Assembly (NCBI RefSeq): GCF_000582685.1
Contig: NZ_KK073768.1
Coordinates: forward strand, 4,955,454-5,019,453
Length of the DNA: 64,000 bases
Direction of reading: 5' to 3'
Source of the DNA: [Scytonema hofmanni] UTEX 2349
GTDB lineage: Bacteria > Cyanobacteriota > Cyanobacteriia > Cyanobacteriales > Nostocaceae
In this document: positions 1 through 9,270 of the stretch, piece after piece
How positions within the stretch are numbered: the stretch's first letter is position 1
How the letters are laid out: the number at the start of each line of letters is the position of its first letter
Translations under genes and position numbers: made by a program
Notes under the pieces: generated by a model
Seen by the model: the letters and a program-made list of their open reading frames with translations, nothing else
Databases searched by the model: none
What the model was told of the DNA's origin: nothing

Positions 1-545
1 GAACCAATAACTATGAGAGTGGGCAACTTGACGGTAGGATTAAGTAATGTGTATTTTTCTTGATTCATCCAAATTCCATTTGCATCTAGTAACCCCGTTG
101 ATGAAGCAATGTTTGTGCGAGGAGTAAGAGTTGCTTGTTGATGCCTTTGCGCGATCGCCACAGGTACTCGCTCCTGAATATCAATAATTAATCCAGGTGG
201 AAACAGACGACGCTTAACGCTTGCTTTGGCAATAGTTGGTTGTTTTGTCAAAGAGTCAGCGATGGAAGACGGTTCAATTCTCCATAAAGACTGCGGATAG
301 GATAACACCAGCACTTTTTGGATCGCTTCAGGAGAAAGTGAGCGATCGCCTGATTTAATCTCAATTTGTTTGGGATTTTTTAGCACCCACATCGGTTGAC
401 TTGCCACCCATAATAAACCACCCAACAGACTACTAACGGCAAAGGTTCGCCAAATAGCCTGAAAAATTTTCATTTGCCGTTGCCGACGTAATTTATGACG
501 CCTCACTCGCAAATCCGTGGGGGAAACTGATACCATGCCAGCCAT
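1..545 (-). CDS. ftsQ: Cell division protein FtsQ, N-terminal part (gene runs off the left edge)
   Basis: FtsQ is a bitopic inner-membrane divisome protein linking early and late septal proteins. I translated the reverse strand from position 545: a short basic N-terminus, one hydrophobic segment at about residues 27-48, then a POTRA-like region (about 60-125) with SLWRIEP, PTIAKASVKRRLFP and IDIQERVPVAIA, characteristic of cyanobacterial FtsQ. About 181 residues are visible; the C-terminal beta domain lies outside the window. The ATG at 545 has a good AAGGAG ribosome site about 6 nt upstream; an in-frame ATG at 536 is less well placed. The neighbouring mur/ftsZ genes expected in the cluster would lie to the left. 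Family assignment rests on recognition of the sequence, not on a search. Confidence 0.85.
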   Translation of the reverse strand, partial: MAGMVSVSPTDLRVRRHKLRRQRQMKIFQAIWRTFAVSSLLGGLLWVASQPMWVLKNPKQIEIKSGDRSLSPEAIQKVLVLSYPQSLWRIEPSSIADSLTKQPTIAKASVKRRLFPPGLIIDIQERVPVAIAQRHQQATLTPRTNIASSTGLLDANGIWMNQEKYTLLNPTVKLPTLIVIG

Positions 546-1320
546 TCAAACTCCTTTCACACATGGAAGTATAAGAACGTTGATACGTCAATTAATTTAA
601 GTAAACGCACTTAAGCTTTGTCATTAGCCGTTATCTTTCAAACTTTTTTACCTATGTATGTAACACTTTACCTGCGCTCAAAGCCTACAACATAGGTATT
701 GAAAAATAGAGCGTAATTTAAATTTACTATTCTGGATGAATAATAGCCGTTGCACCAGGAACAAGTTTTATGTAAATGCTCTGAATTTGGACGCGATCAA
801 AGAATCAACCAGAAAAAAAAGAAAACCAAACTTGTATGAAGAAGTCATAGTTGGTACATAAAGTTATTGAAAATTTTTTCTGAAAAAACTGTAAGTTTTT
901 ATTTAGACGTATAATAATATATATACTTAAGCATTATTGACGTCAATGCCAAACAATGCTATTTAAGCATGATGTAAGTTATTCGCATCTTGCTATAATT
1001 ACTACCTTTCCTACTTGATCGGGATTTATACCAACGAAGATTATACCGAAAAATAGGTTTCTATCCCAGATTAACCCACTTGCAGAAGATTTGTTTAACT
1101 TCAAATTGTTAAAACGGCAACAGTATCTGTAAAAATAACATATAGACTTAATGTATCAGGGACAACAAATAAATCTCTGCCTGAGTAGAATAGTTGCTGT
1201 TAAAGTGCGTCTATCGCATCGAGAACTGTTCTTCTTAAGACCTAAGTTGTGAGTTAATCATCAACCACAGTTTTAGTTAGAGATTGTTTGTATATAAACA
1301 TACAAGTTGATTGCATCTAC
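546..1320. other. Intergenic region between divergent ftsQ and the ATPase gene
   Basis: About 775 AT-rich bases with no convincing gene. It must hold the promoters of both divergent genes, but I cannot single out -10/-35 elements. A small inverted repeat (7 bp arms, 884-890 and 894-900, followed by T residues) could be a weak terminator or chance AT palindrome. No tRNA or HIP1 site was seen. Confidence 0.5.
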
Positions 1321-2661
1321 ATGAAAACCACACTAAATTTGTCAACTTTTTATAAAGCCTGCAACCCAAGCTACACCTTAAATATGAGTAATGCGCTGGA
1401 TCGGCAGTATTACATAGATTTTTCGGATGTACGTGGTTGTAAGATTGTTGAAGAGTTACAACGGACAATCGTGCGTATTTCCCCGGATGAGCCGACTTGC
1501 CAGTTATTTACGGGTCATATTGGTTGCGGTAAATCAACAGAATTGCAGCGTCTCAAAGCCGAGTTGGAGTTAGCGGGATTTCATGTCGTTTATTTTGAGT
1601 CCAGTCAAGATCTGGATATGGCGGATATAGATATTAGCGACATTTTGCTAAGTGTAGCCCGTCAAGTCAGTGTCAGTTTAGAAGCGATTGACATCAAACT
1701 CAAACCAGGTTATTTTGCCAACTTGTTTAAAGATATTGGGGATTTTTTACAAACACCCATACAGTTATCAGCTGAGGCAGAGTTTTCCTTAGGTATTGCC
1801 AAAATCAGCGCCAAAGCAAAAGATAGCCCTCAGATGCGTACTCAACTGAGGCAATATCTGGAACCGCGGACTAATAGTATTTTGCAAGCGATTAACGAAG
1901 AGGTTTTAGACAAAGGCATAGAACAGCTAAAACTGAGGGGTCAAAAAGGACTGGTTGTCATCGTTGATAACTTAGATCGAGTAGATATGCGTACATTAGC
2001 ATCCGGGCGATCGCAACCAGAGTATCTCTTCATCGACCGAGGCGAACAACTGCGTCGGCTTAAATGTCATCTAGTTTACACAATTCCCTTACCATTACTT
2101 TTCTCCAACGAGTACGAAACATTAAAAAATCGCCTGGGGGGAGGTATTGCTCCCAAAGTCTTGCCAATGGTGTTGGTGCGGCAAAGAGATGGAATTGACT
2201 ACGAACCAGGTATGTCACTACTAAGCCAGCTAGTATTAGCTAGAGCCTTTCCGGAAGTTCCTTGGAATACCAGACCCTCGTTAATAAGCGAATTATTCGA
2301 CCATCTAGAAACACTAGATCGTTTATGTCGGGTAAGTGGAGGTCACATCCGTAACTTACTAGGACTGCTTTATAGTTGCCTGCAACGGCAAGACCCACCT
2401 TTTACTAGAGACTGTTTAGAAGCGGTGATTAAAGATTACCGTGACGATTTGCTCTTAGCGATTAAGGAAGAAGAATGGGAATTGTTATTTGAAGTAGTAC
2501 ACCAGCAAAGCGTTCAAGGGGAGTCTGATTACCAAAGATTACTGCGAAGCATGTTGATATTTGAATATCGCGATCGCATCGGACGCTGGTTTGGCATCAG
2601 TCCTGCCTTGGCAGAAACAGAAAAAGTCGTGACTTGGCAGCAAAATAAGGCAAAAATATAA
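1321..2661 (+). CDS. P-loop ATPase (AAA/STAND-like), cyanobacterial type
   Basis: A 446-residue cytoplasmic NTPase. Walker A is GHIGCGKST at about residues 65-73 and Walker B is LVVIVDNLDRVD with the acidic residue near 216; the C-terminal half is alpha-helical, with a LCRVSGGHIRNLL stretch like the sensor/winged-helix region of STAND/AAA ATPases. I chose ATG 1321; a TTG 33 nt upstream and an ATG at 1384 (MSNALDRQYY) are alternatives. No clear Shine-Dalgarno is visible. It precedes a giant STAND/WD40 gene in the same direction, 369 nt away with a strong hairpin between, so co-regulation is possible but a single operon is uncertain. The substrate is unknown. Signal transduction or an abortive-infection-type role is inference from the fold class. 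Confidence 0.75.
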   Translation: MKTTLNLSTFYKACNPSYTLNMSNALDRQYYIDFSDVRGCKIVEELQRTIVRISPDEPTCQLFTGHIGCGKSTELQRLKAELELAGFHVVYFESSQDLDMADIDISDILLSVARQVSVSLEAIDIKLKPGYFANLFKDIGDFLQTPIQLSAEAEFSLGIAKISAKAKDSPQMRTQLRQYLEPRTNSILQAINEEVLDKGIEQLKLRGQKGLVVIVDNLDRVDMRTLASGRSQPEYLFIDRGEQLRRLKCHLVYTIPLPLLFSNEYETLKNRLGGGIAPKVLPMVLVRQRDGIDYEPGMSLLSQLVLARAFPEVPWNTRPSLISELFDHLETLDRLCRVSGGHIRNLLGLLYSCLQRQDPPFTRDCLEAVIKDYRDDLLLAIKEEEWELLFEVVHQQSVQGESDYQRLLRSMLIFEYRDRIGRWFGISPALAETEKVVTWQQNKAKI

Positions 2662-2757
2662 GCACCTATAAGCGATGCATCTCTGGTCTTAGCTGTATAT
2701 ACAACAACTGAGAACTTAAAAATTCAGGCGTTGCTGAATAAAGGTATGAATCTGCAT

Positions 2758-2784
2758 GTAGGGCGTTTCATGAAACGTCTCTAC
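2758..2784. repeat. Dispersed palindrome, gtagagacgt family
   Basis: Near-perfect inverted repeat (GTAGGGCGTTTC, two bases, GAAACGTCTCTAC). Relatives lie at 29185, 29241, 29408, 31743, 31793, 37994, 44593 and 45815, all in gaps. This is the small palindromic repeat type scattered through Nostocales genomes. Confidence 0.6.
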
Positions 2785-2950
2785 TAAAAGATTTTGGTAT
2801 TAAAGAAAATCAGATTCATACATCAAACGCATCTTATTTTTCTAATCCTTACTGGGCAAAGGTTTTATCCATTGTTTAGTTTGGTGACTACAATTTATAA
2901 CCCTTGCTGGGCATCAATTACAGAATTTAGATGCGTTTGCCCTGAACGTC

Positions 2951-2985
2951 AAAATTCAAGTATGCTGGCAGCATACTTGAATTTT
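2951..2985. terminator. 35-nt near-perfect palindrome with T-rich end
   Basis: Arms of 17 nt (2951-2967 and 2969-2985) are perfectly complementary with one base between them. As RNA this is a roughly 15 bp stem with a tiny loop, ending in a run of U on the + strand. It lies after the ATPase gene and 46 bases before the STAND/WD40 ATG. It could be a terminator for the first gene or a symmetric protein-binding site for the second; the sequence cannot decide. Confidence 0.6.
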
Positions 2986-3030
2986 TGATGTGGCATTTTT
3001 TCTCTTTATTTAATAGCCCAGTTTTGAATT

Positions 3031-6000
3031 ATGACATCACAATTAACACATGCAAGCAAACAAAGCCAAAATCAGCATTCTCTACTAAGGCTAATTCGGG
3101 CGATCGCACTTTCCAAAAATCAATTTGCCCTGATTTTAGTTAGGTGTAATTATATGCAATTACGCTCTTCAATGTTGGAGCGTCTGCGCTTTCTCACCAA
3201 AGATATCAATTTACGAGAAATTTTTCTTGAACCATCAACTACTACCTTACACACCAAAATAATATCAGAACTATTTCTCGATAATCCTATCGTTGCCACA
3301 GATTCATTACCGTCAGTTGTGATGATTTCTGGTCTAGAATCAGTCACTCACCTCGAAGACCTATTTACTAACATCAACCAAGCACGAGATATCTACGCCA
3401 CCAGTCTTCCTTTTCCATTAGTCTTATGGCTACAAGATGAAGTAGCAACATCCCTTTCTCGGTTAGCACCCGATTTTAAAAGCTGGGCGGCAACCACCAT
3501 TAAATTTGAAATGGCTGCTGACGATTTAATTACTTTGGTGCAGCAAGAAACAGAATTTATCATTGCCAAAGTTTTAGAAGCTGGTGCCGAAAAGTTTTTA
3601 TCTAATGCTGATCTTAATTTAGCTCTTCATACTCAACATTGCCGCGAAATTGAGTCAGCCCGTAATGATTTGCAACGTTTATATAACGTCACTTTAGAGC
3701 CAGAATTAGAAGCCAGTTTAGAATTCGTATTAGGGCGCGACGAATACGTCGATGATCAAATAGATAATGCTTTAATTCATTATCAAAAAAGTTTAACACT
3801 TTGGAAGCAGGCAAGGGAACAGGGGGACACGGAGGACAAGGGGGACAAGGAGGACAAGGAGGACACGGGGGACAAGGGGGACAAGGAAGAGACCACTATT
3901 ACTTCCTCATCTCCCTCATCTCCCTCATCTCCCCCCCTCCCCCCATCCGCCCAACTTGGGCAAGCGGTAGTATTATTTCATTTAGGACTGTGTTATCGCC
4001 GGATGGGAGATTTACACCCAACTCTGGGCAGAACCTACTGGCAAGATGCTTTATTGTGGTTTAAGCAATGTCTTGAGGTATTGGAAACAGCGCAAAGAAA
4101 AGACTTAGTTGCTAAGTTTATTTTGCCTGTGCTTGATATGCTACAACGCCTACAAGCTTGGGAAGAATTGCAGAAATTAGCCGAAAAGTCTCTGCGACTG
4201 CATGAAATTTATGGTACTTCGGCACAAATGGCTCAAGATTATGCTTTTTTAGCAGATGTAGCGGCTTATGAGTCTAATTGGTCACTAGCTCATGAATTAG
4301 CAAATACAGCACTTTCTATTTCCGAAAATGCTGCCGATGTTTCCCGACAGCAGGAAAGTTGGTATCTTTTATTGCTGGCACGCACTCAGCGACATTTGGG
4401 TGAGTGGGAGGAAGCTATCAATAATTTGGAATGGGCGAGAGTAGTTTGTGAAGTACAATATGAGCCATCGCTATATTTGCAGATTTTAGAGCAGTTGCGA
4501 TCGCTCTACTTTTTTGGGCGCCACGATTACAGTGAAGCTTTTAGCCTCAAGCAAGAAAAAATTCAAATAGAGCATCAGTACGGCTTTCGCGCTTTTATCG
4601 GTCCTAGTCAATTGCAGTCACAACGCTACAGAATTAATCCAGTTTTGGAGCCGCAAAAAAGACCGTTTATTCCTGAGGGACTTGCCCAGGAAATTGCCGC
4701 TTCTGGAAGGCAGCAAGATATCAATCGCTTGATTGAAAAAATTACCCGTGCTGACTGCAAACTTACAGTAATTCATGGACCTTCAGGTGTTGGTAAAAGT
4801 TCACTTCTCAAAGCTGGTTTAGTACCAGTTTTAAAGGAAAAAATAATTGGCGAGCGCAGACCTTTGCCAATTGTTTTATCTGTTTATACTGATTGGATTA
4901 CAGCTTTAATACGTAGTATTAATCAGGTATTAACGCAAAATGAAAATTCCATAATCGAAGAAAATTCTTCCAGCATACTGCTAGAAAAAGTTCGCTTCTT
5001 AGCCGAACGGAATCATCTAGTAGTTATTATATTCGATCAACTGGAAGAATTGTTTTTTCTTAATAAGAATTCCGCAGAAATAAGAGAATTCTATAATTTT
5101 TTTAGTGGATGTTTAAATATATCTTTTGTAAAGATAATTATTTCTTTACGAGAAGACTATTTACATTATTTATTAGAATTTGAACGTTTGAGCCAACAAA
5201 AGAAACAAGGTAGGTTATACGATTTGGGAATAATTAATAAAAATATTCTCGATAAGAATATTCGTTACTACTTAGGAAACTTCTCTAGCCAAGATGCAAT
5301 CAGTATTATCCACAGTTTGACTAAACGTTCACATTATGAATTGAGCGATGAATTAATTCAGCAACTAGTCAAAGATTTAGCAGGGGAACTGGACGAAGTA
5401 CATCCAATCGAATTACAAATAGTCGGCGCTCAACTTCAAGCAGAAAATATTACCACACTTGAACAATACAAGCTTTGTGGCGGGTCGAAAAAACTAGTGC
5501 AGCGATGGCTTGAGGAAGTAATTAAAGATTGTGGTCGAGAAAACGAACAACTAAGTTGGAAATTATTGTTTGAGTTAACTGATGAAAAAGGCACAAGACC
5601 ATTCAAAACAAAAGCTGATTTGGTGACTGCTTTGGTAATAGGAGACAACGAATTATCTCTAAAATACAATGAAGAGGAATTTTTTGTAGAGATAGAAGAA
5701 GACGATAAAGACAATATAAAAGAAGAAATTACGCCAATAAGTGTCTCGACTCTGGAATTGATTTTAGAGATTTTGGTGGGTTCAGGCTTAGTATTGCGAG
5801 TATGGGAAGAATCAGGCGATCGCTACCAGCTAGTTCACGATTATTTAGTTGAACCAATTCGCCAAAAAACCGATTATGGAATGGTAGCCGAACTAGAAAA
5901 AGTTCGCTTTGAAAAAACTAGAGCAGAAGTAGCCCAAAAACTCTCTCAAGACCAATTAAATTTAGTTTTGCATCGACGACTGCGAGAAGCACGCATAGCA

Positions 6001-8190
6001 GGCTTATCGCTCTTCATCATGCTAGGCACAATTGCAACATTATGGTGGCAAGCAGACTCACAAAAAAGAGCCGCAGTACTTCAAACTTTACGAGCCGAAC
6101 GCAGCGAAAACAACTTTAAAATTAGTGCCCTGACTGCTACTAGTGAAGCGCTATTTGCCTCAAATAAAGAGTTTGATGCCCTTTTAGAAAGTTTGCGGGC
6201 TTGGCGACGACTCAAACAGTCAGATAAAATCCAACCAGATACTCGGATGCGGGTAGTGACAGCACTCCAGCAGGCAGTTTATGGAGTAACCGAGGTAAAC
6301 CGCTTGGAAGGGCATGGTGATATTGTGTGGGGTATAACTTTCAGCCCCGATGGTCAGTTACTAGCATCAGGTAGCCGCGACAAAACAGTCAAACTGTGGC
6401 ATCCTGACGGCTCCTTATTCCAAACCCTTAAAGGTCATAGCGATGCTGTTAGCAGCATTAGTTTCAGCCCCGATGGTCAAACTCTCGCTTCCACCAGCAT
6501 TGACAAAACAGTGCTTCTTTGGCACAGAAACCCTACCAATGGCGAATTTGACCCCCAACCATACAAAACCTTAAAAGGACATGGTGACTGGGTTTACAGC
6601 GTTAATTTCAGTCCTGACGGTGAGTTGTTAGCTACTGGCAGTAAAGACGCAACCATTAAACTTTGGCGGCGCGACGGTAGTTTAGTAAAAATACTCAGGG
6701 GACATAAAGTAGCAGTTAATTGGGTAACTTTCAGTCCCGATGGTCAGTTCATCGCTTCGGCAAGTGACGACAAAACAGTGAAAATCTGGCGCCGAGACGG
6801 TAGTTTAGTCACAACTTTGTTAGGACATGAAAAGGGAGTGACTGTAGTCAATTTCAGCCCCGACGGTCAACTATTAGCATCAGCAGGTCGAGATAAAAAA
6901 GTGATGCTTTGGCGACGTGACAAGAGTACTCAAGATGTCCTCAAGTTTCATCCTTATAGAATTTTACGGCAGCATACAAGTACAGTTTGGAGCCTCAATT
7001 TCAGTTCCAATGGTCAACAGCTAGCTTCAGGAAGTGATGACAATACCATCAACCTTTGGAGTGTTAGCGGTACGTTACTCAAAACCTTGAAGGGACATAG
7101 CGATGCGATCGCCGGTGTCGCTTTCAGCCCAGATAACAAAATTTTGGCATCAGCAAGTTATGACAAAAGCGTGAAATTATGGAGCTTAAATCCTCCCAGA
7201 CTGCCCATCCTGACTGGACATAAGGATCGCGTTTTGAGCGTTGCTTGGAGTGCCGATGGCAAAATGTTAGCTTCAGGCAGCCGCGATCGCACTGTAAAAC
7301 TCTGGCAACGAGAAATTACTAATAAAGGCGTTGTCACTCAACTTTATAAAACTCTCTTGGGACATACTGATAAAGTTAGTAGTGTCAGTTTTGACCCAAC
7401 AGGTCAAGTACTAGCATCAGCAAGCTATGACAAAACTGTGAAGCTTTGGCAGCGCGATGGCTCCTTACTTCATACTCTCCAAGGGCATAGTAATAGTGTG
7501 ATGAGCGTCAGTTTCAGTCCCGATGGTCAGTTACTAGCATCAGCTTCTAAAGATAAGACAATTAAACTTTGGAATCATGAGGGGAGTTTGCTAAAAACCT
7601 TGAAAGGACATCAGGGCTGGGTAAATAGCGTGAATTTCAGTCCTGATGGTCAAGTTATAGCCTCTGCCAGTGATGACCAAACAGTCAAACTTTGGCGTCG
7701 GGATGGTACTTTGTTAAAAAGTTTTTTACCCCATGAAAGTTGGGTTTTAGGTGTGAGTTTTAGCCCTACCGATCGCCTGCTAGCTTCTGCCAGTTGGGAT
7801 AACACAGTTAAGCTGTGGCGCCGGGATGGCACCTTGTTGAAAACCTTGTTAAAGGGGTACAGCGATAGTGTTAACGCTGTCACTTTTAGTCCCAACGGTG
7901 AACTTCTAGCCTCTGCTAGTTGGGACAGCACTGTCAAACTCTGGAGTCATGAAGGCAAATTGATCAAAACCCTCAACGGACATCAAGGTCCAGTATTAAG
8001 TGTCAGCTTTAGCCCCGATGGTCAAACACTCGCATCGGCTAGTGGTGACAACATGATAATTTTGTGGAATTTAGATTTAGACGACCTGCTGCTTCGTGGT
8101 TGTAGCTGGATGAGTGATTACCTCAAGCATAACCACAATGTTGAAGAGCGCGATCGCCATATGTGTGATGATATTACCCTAAAGCGCTAA
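3031..8190 (+). CDS. Giant STAND NTPase with TPR-like region and 14 WD40 repeats
   Basis: A 1719-residue multidomain signalling protein. Residues about 1-230 are a P-loop-like domain without a recognisable Walker A, common at the N-terminus of cyanobacterial proteins of this kind. A low-complexity Asp/Lys/Glu then Ser/Pro tract follows (about 265-305), then TPR-like helices to about 520. The STAND NTPase core has Walker A GPSGVGKS at 583-590 and Walker B VVIIFDQLEELF near 663-675. A hydrophobic stretch at about 987-1007 may be a membrane helix. From about 1090 there are 14 WD40 repeats by my count, each ending in a KLW-type motif, enough for two seven-bladed propellers. STAND proteins are switches: the repeats sense a ligand and the NTPase oligomerises. 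Effector and ligand are unknown. The upstream ATPase may be a partner. Confidence 0.85.
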   Translation: MTSQLTHASKQSQNQHSLLRLIRAIALSKNQFALILVRCNYMQLRSSMLERLRFLTKDINLREIFLEPSTTTLHTKIISELFLDNPIVATDSLPSVVMISGLESVTHLEDLFTNINQARDIYATSLPFPLVLWLQDEVATSLSRLAPDFKSWAATTIKFEMAADDLITLVQQETEFIIAKVLEAGAEKFLSNADLNLALHTQHCREIESARNDLQRLYNVTLEPELEASLEFVLGRDEYVDDQIDNALIHYQKSLTLWKQAREQGDTEDKGDKEDKEDTGDKGDKEETTITSSSPSSPSSPPLPPSAQLGQAVVLFHLGLCYRRMGDLHPTLGRTYWQDALLWFKQCLEVLETAQRKDLVAKFILPVLDMLQRLQAWEELQKLAEKSLRLHEIYGTSAQMAQDYAFLADVAAYESNWSLAHELANTALSISENAADVSRQQESWYLLLLARTQRHLGEWEEAINNLEWARVVCEVQYEPSLYLQILEQLRSLYFFGRHDYSEAFSLKQEKIQIEHQYGFRAFIGPSQLQSQRYRINPVLEPQKRPFIPEGLAQEIAASGRQQDINRLIEKITRADCKLTVIHGPSGVGKSSLLKAGLVPVLKEKIIGERRPLPIVLSVYTDWITALIRSINQVLTQNENSIIEENSSSILLEKVRFLAERNHLVVIIFDQLEELFFLNKNSAEIREFYNFFSGCLNISFVKIIISLREDYLHYLLEFERLSQQKKQGRLYDLGIINKNILDKNIRYYLGNFSSQDAISIIHSLTKRSHYELSDELIQQLVKDLAGELDEVHPIELQIVGAQLQAENITTLEQYKLCGGSKKLVQRWLEEVIKDCGRENEQLSWKLLFELTDEKGTRPFKTKADLVTALVIGDNELSLKYNEEEFFVEIEEDDKDNIKEEITPISVSTLELILEILVGSGLVLRVWEESGDRYQLVHDYLVEPIRQKTDYGMVAELEKVRFEKTRAEVAQKLSQDQLNLVLHRRLREARIAGLSLFIMLGTIATLWWQADSQKRAAVLQTLRAERSENNFKISALTATSEALFASNKEFDALLESLRAWRRLKQSDKIQPDTRMRVVTALQQAVYGVTEVNRLEGHGDIVWGITFSPDGQLLASGSRDKTVKLWHPDGSLFQTLKGHSDAVSSISFSPDGQTLASTSIDKTVLLWHRNPTNGEFDPQPYKTLKGHGDWVYSVNFSPDGELLATGSKDATIKLWRRDGSLVKILRGHKVAVNWVTFSPDGQFIASASDDKTVKIWRRDGSLVTTLLGHEKGVTVVNFSPDGQLLASAGRDKKVMLWRRDKSTQDVLKFHPYRILRQHTSTVWSLNFSSNGQQLASGSDDNTINLWSVSGTLLKTLKGHSDAIAGVAFSPDNKILASASYDKSVKLWSLNPPRLPILTGHKDRVLSVAWSADGKMLASGSRDRTVKLWQREITNKGVVTQLYKTLLGHTDKVSSVSFDPTGQVLASASYDKTVKLWQRDGSLLHTLQGHSNSVMSVSFSPDGQLLASASKDKTIKLWNHEGSLLKTLKGHQGWVNSVNFSPDGQVIASASDDQTVKLWRRDGTLLKSFLPHESWVLGVSFSPTDRLLASASWDNTVKLWRRDGTLLKTLLKGYSDSVNAVTFSPNGELLASASWDSTVKLWSHEGKLIKTLNGHQGPVLSVSFSPDGQTLASASGDNMIILWNLDLDDLLLRGCSWMSDYLKHNHNVEERDRHMCDDITLKR
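3821..3945 (+). repeat. Tandem low-complexity repeat inside the STAND gene
   Basis: Tandem GGGGGACAAGGA-type units followed by CTCATCTCC units, read in frame as an acidic/basic tract and then a Ser/Pro tract. Such simple repeats are normally intergenic in filamentous cyanobacteria; here one sits in frame between the N-terminal domain and the TPR-like region. Confidence 0.75.
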
Positions 8191-8192
8191 TT

Positions 8193-8325
8193 GGGCAATG
8201 GGCAATGGGCAATGGGCACGCTCGGAGTGAGAATTAAAGAAGTAAAGCAAGTGCGTGAATAAATACGATTCTTTCCATGCCCCATGCCCCATGCCCCATG
8301 CCCCATGCCCCATGCCCATTACCCA
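8193..8325. repeat. Inverted heptad tandem repeats at convergent gene ends
   Basis: The left part (8193-8218) is GGGCAAT units and the right part (8278-8325) is CCCCATG/CCCATTA units, so the two can pair as a long hairpin. This is the STRR type known in heterocystous cyanobacteria. It lies between the 3' ends of the STAND gene and the reverse gene at 8327, so it could act as a two-way terminator (inference). Confidence 0.8.
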
Positions 8326-8326
8326 A

Positions 8327-8668
8327 TCAAGGTTCTGATGGCTTATCTTTGAGTTCCTCGCTTTCTGAAGGAGCTTCTTGCTGCATATTTGCTATATAGG
8401 CTTGTAGCCTCATGCGCTCAATATAGGGCCATCCTCCCTCAGACTCAATGTCTTTTAGTAGTGCGTAGAGTGCCTGACGGTTATCAGGCAAATTTTGTTG
8501 AAATACCCCATCTCGGATCTCTCGGTGTAACTGTTCTAACTGCCGTAGCAACGCCAAAAGCGCGATAATATCCCCTTGACAATTCACAGATGCATCATCT
8601 ACGGCAGTTGCGATCGCTTGCAATTTAAAAGACAACTTCTCTTGTTCAACATTAATCTCGTTGTTCAT
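8327..8668 (-). CDS. Conserved hypothetical cyanobacterial protein
   Basis: A 113-residue acidic, helical soluble protein, with no signal peptide or membrane segment. I place the start at the ATG at 8668 (MNNEINVEQEK) rather than a TTG 33 nt further upstream, because the upstream residues look less protein-like; no strong ribosome site helps either choice. The core contains GDIIALLALLRQLEQLHREIRD and ends in a Glu/Ser/Pro-rich tail. It is convergent with the STAND gene. I recognise no catalytic motif. It appears to belong to a small cyanobacterial family of unknown function, but that is from memory. Confidence 0.6.
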   Translation of the reverse strand: MNNEINVEQEKLSFKLQAIATAVDDASVNCQGDIIALLALLRQLEQLHREIRDGVFQQNLPDNRQALYALLKDIESEGGWPYIERMRLQAYIANMQQEAPSESEELKDKPSEP

Positions 8669-9270
8669 GCCACTGTATATCTGTTTAGGAGGTCTACTCA
8701 AATTTACCGGAGATTTTTTGCTTTCATGTGTTTGCTAGCAAACCTCAGTGTAAAAAAAGACTTATAGTTTTGGGGCTGTTGACTACCTCAGTTAGGGAAA
8801 TGTATAAATTTATGTATACGAAACTCAAAGCGCGATCGCGCTTCTAGTATAAATATCTGGGAACACACGCGATCGCCGGAATGTTGTCGTTTTGCAGTTA
8901 GGCAACAAGATTATGAGCGCGATCGCTATTTTCTGACCTGAAATCAAACAGATGCGATTTTTACTTCCAAAAAATCGTATGATCTGGCTTAGTTTAATTC
9001 CATAAGACAATTGGCTGTATGTAGTGCCGACATCTACTTAACAACCAACGAATGATTGTCTACGCTATGGATGCGATCGCTATAACGAAAAAACTGTTAC
9101 TGATGGCAACCTGAAGCCTGATAATGACAAAAGGGTAAAAACGCATGATTGTAGCTGTGTGCGGTACAAATCGTCCACTGCTCCGGATGGGACAAGAAGA
9201 ATAGCCATATTTTCCTTGACCCTACCCAGTTTTACAACTGAGATATTAATTTTTGACATTGAGGTTGACC
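8669..9270. other. psbO upstream region with clustered HIP1 sites
   Basis: About 600 bases without a supported gene. Four GCGATCGC octamers occur at about 8832, 8869, 8919 and 9073, dense for a noncoding stretch. The psbO promoter must lie here; I cannot identify its boxes with confidence. Confidence 0.5.

Noticed and set aside
2794..2988. Open frame of 64 codons between the ATPase and STAND genes
   Set aside because: AT-rich composition, no ribosome site, and its end is built from the 35-nt palindrome. It looks like spacer.
7650..7937. Reverse reading frame opposite the WD40 repeats
   Set aside because: It exists only because the repeat codons on the + strand give open reverse frames; the WD40 frame is clearly coding.
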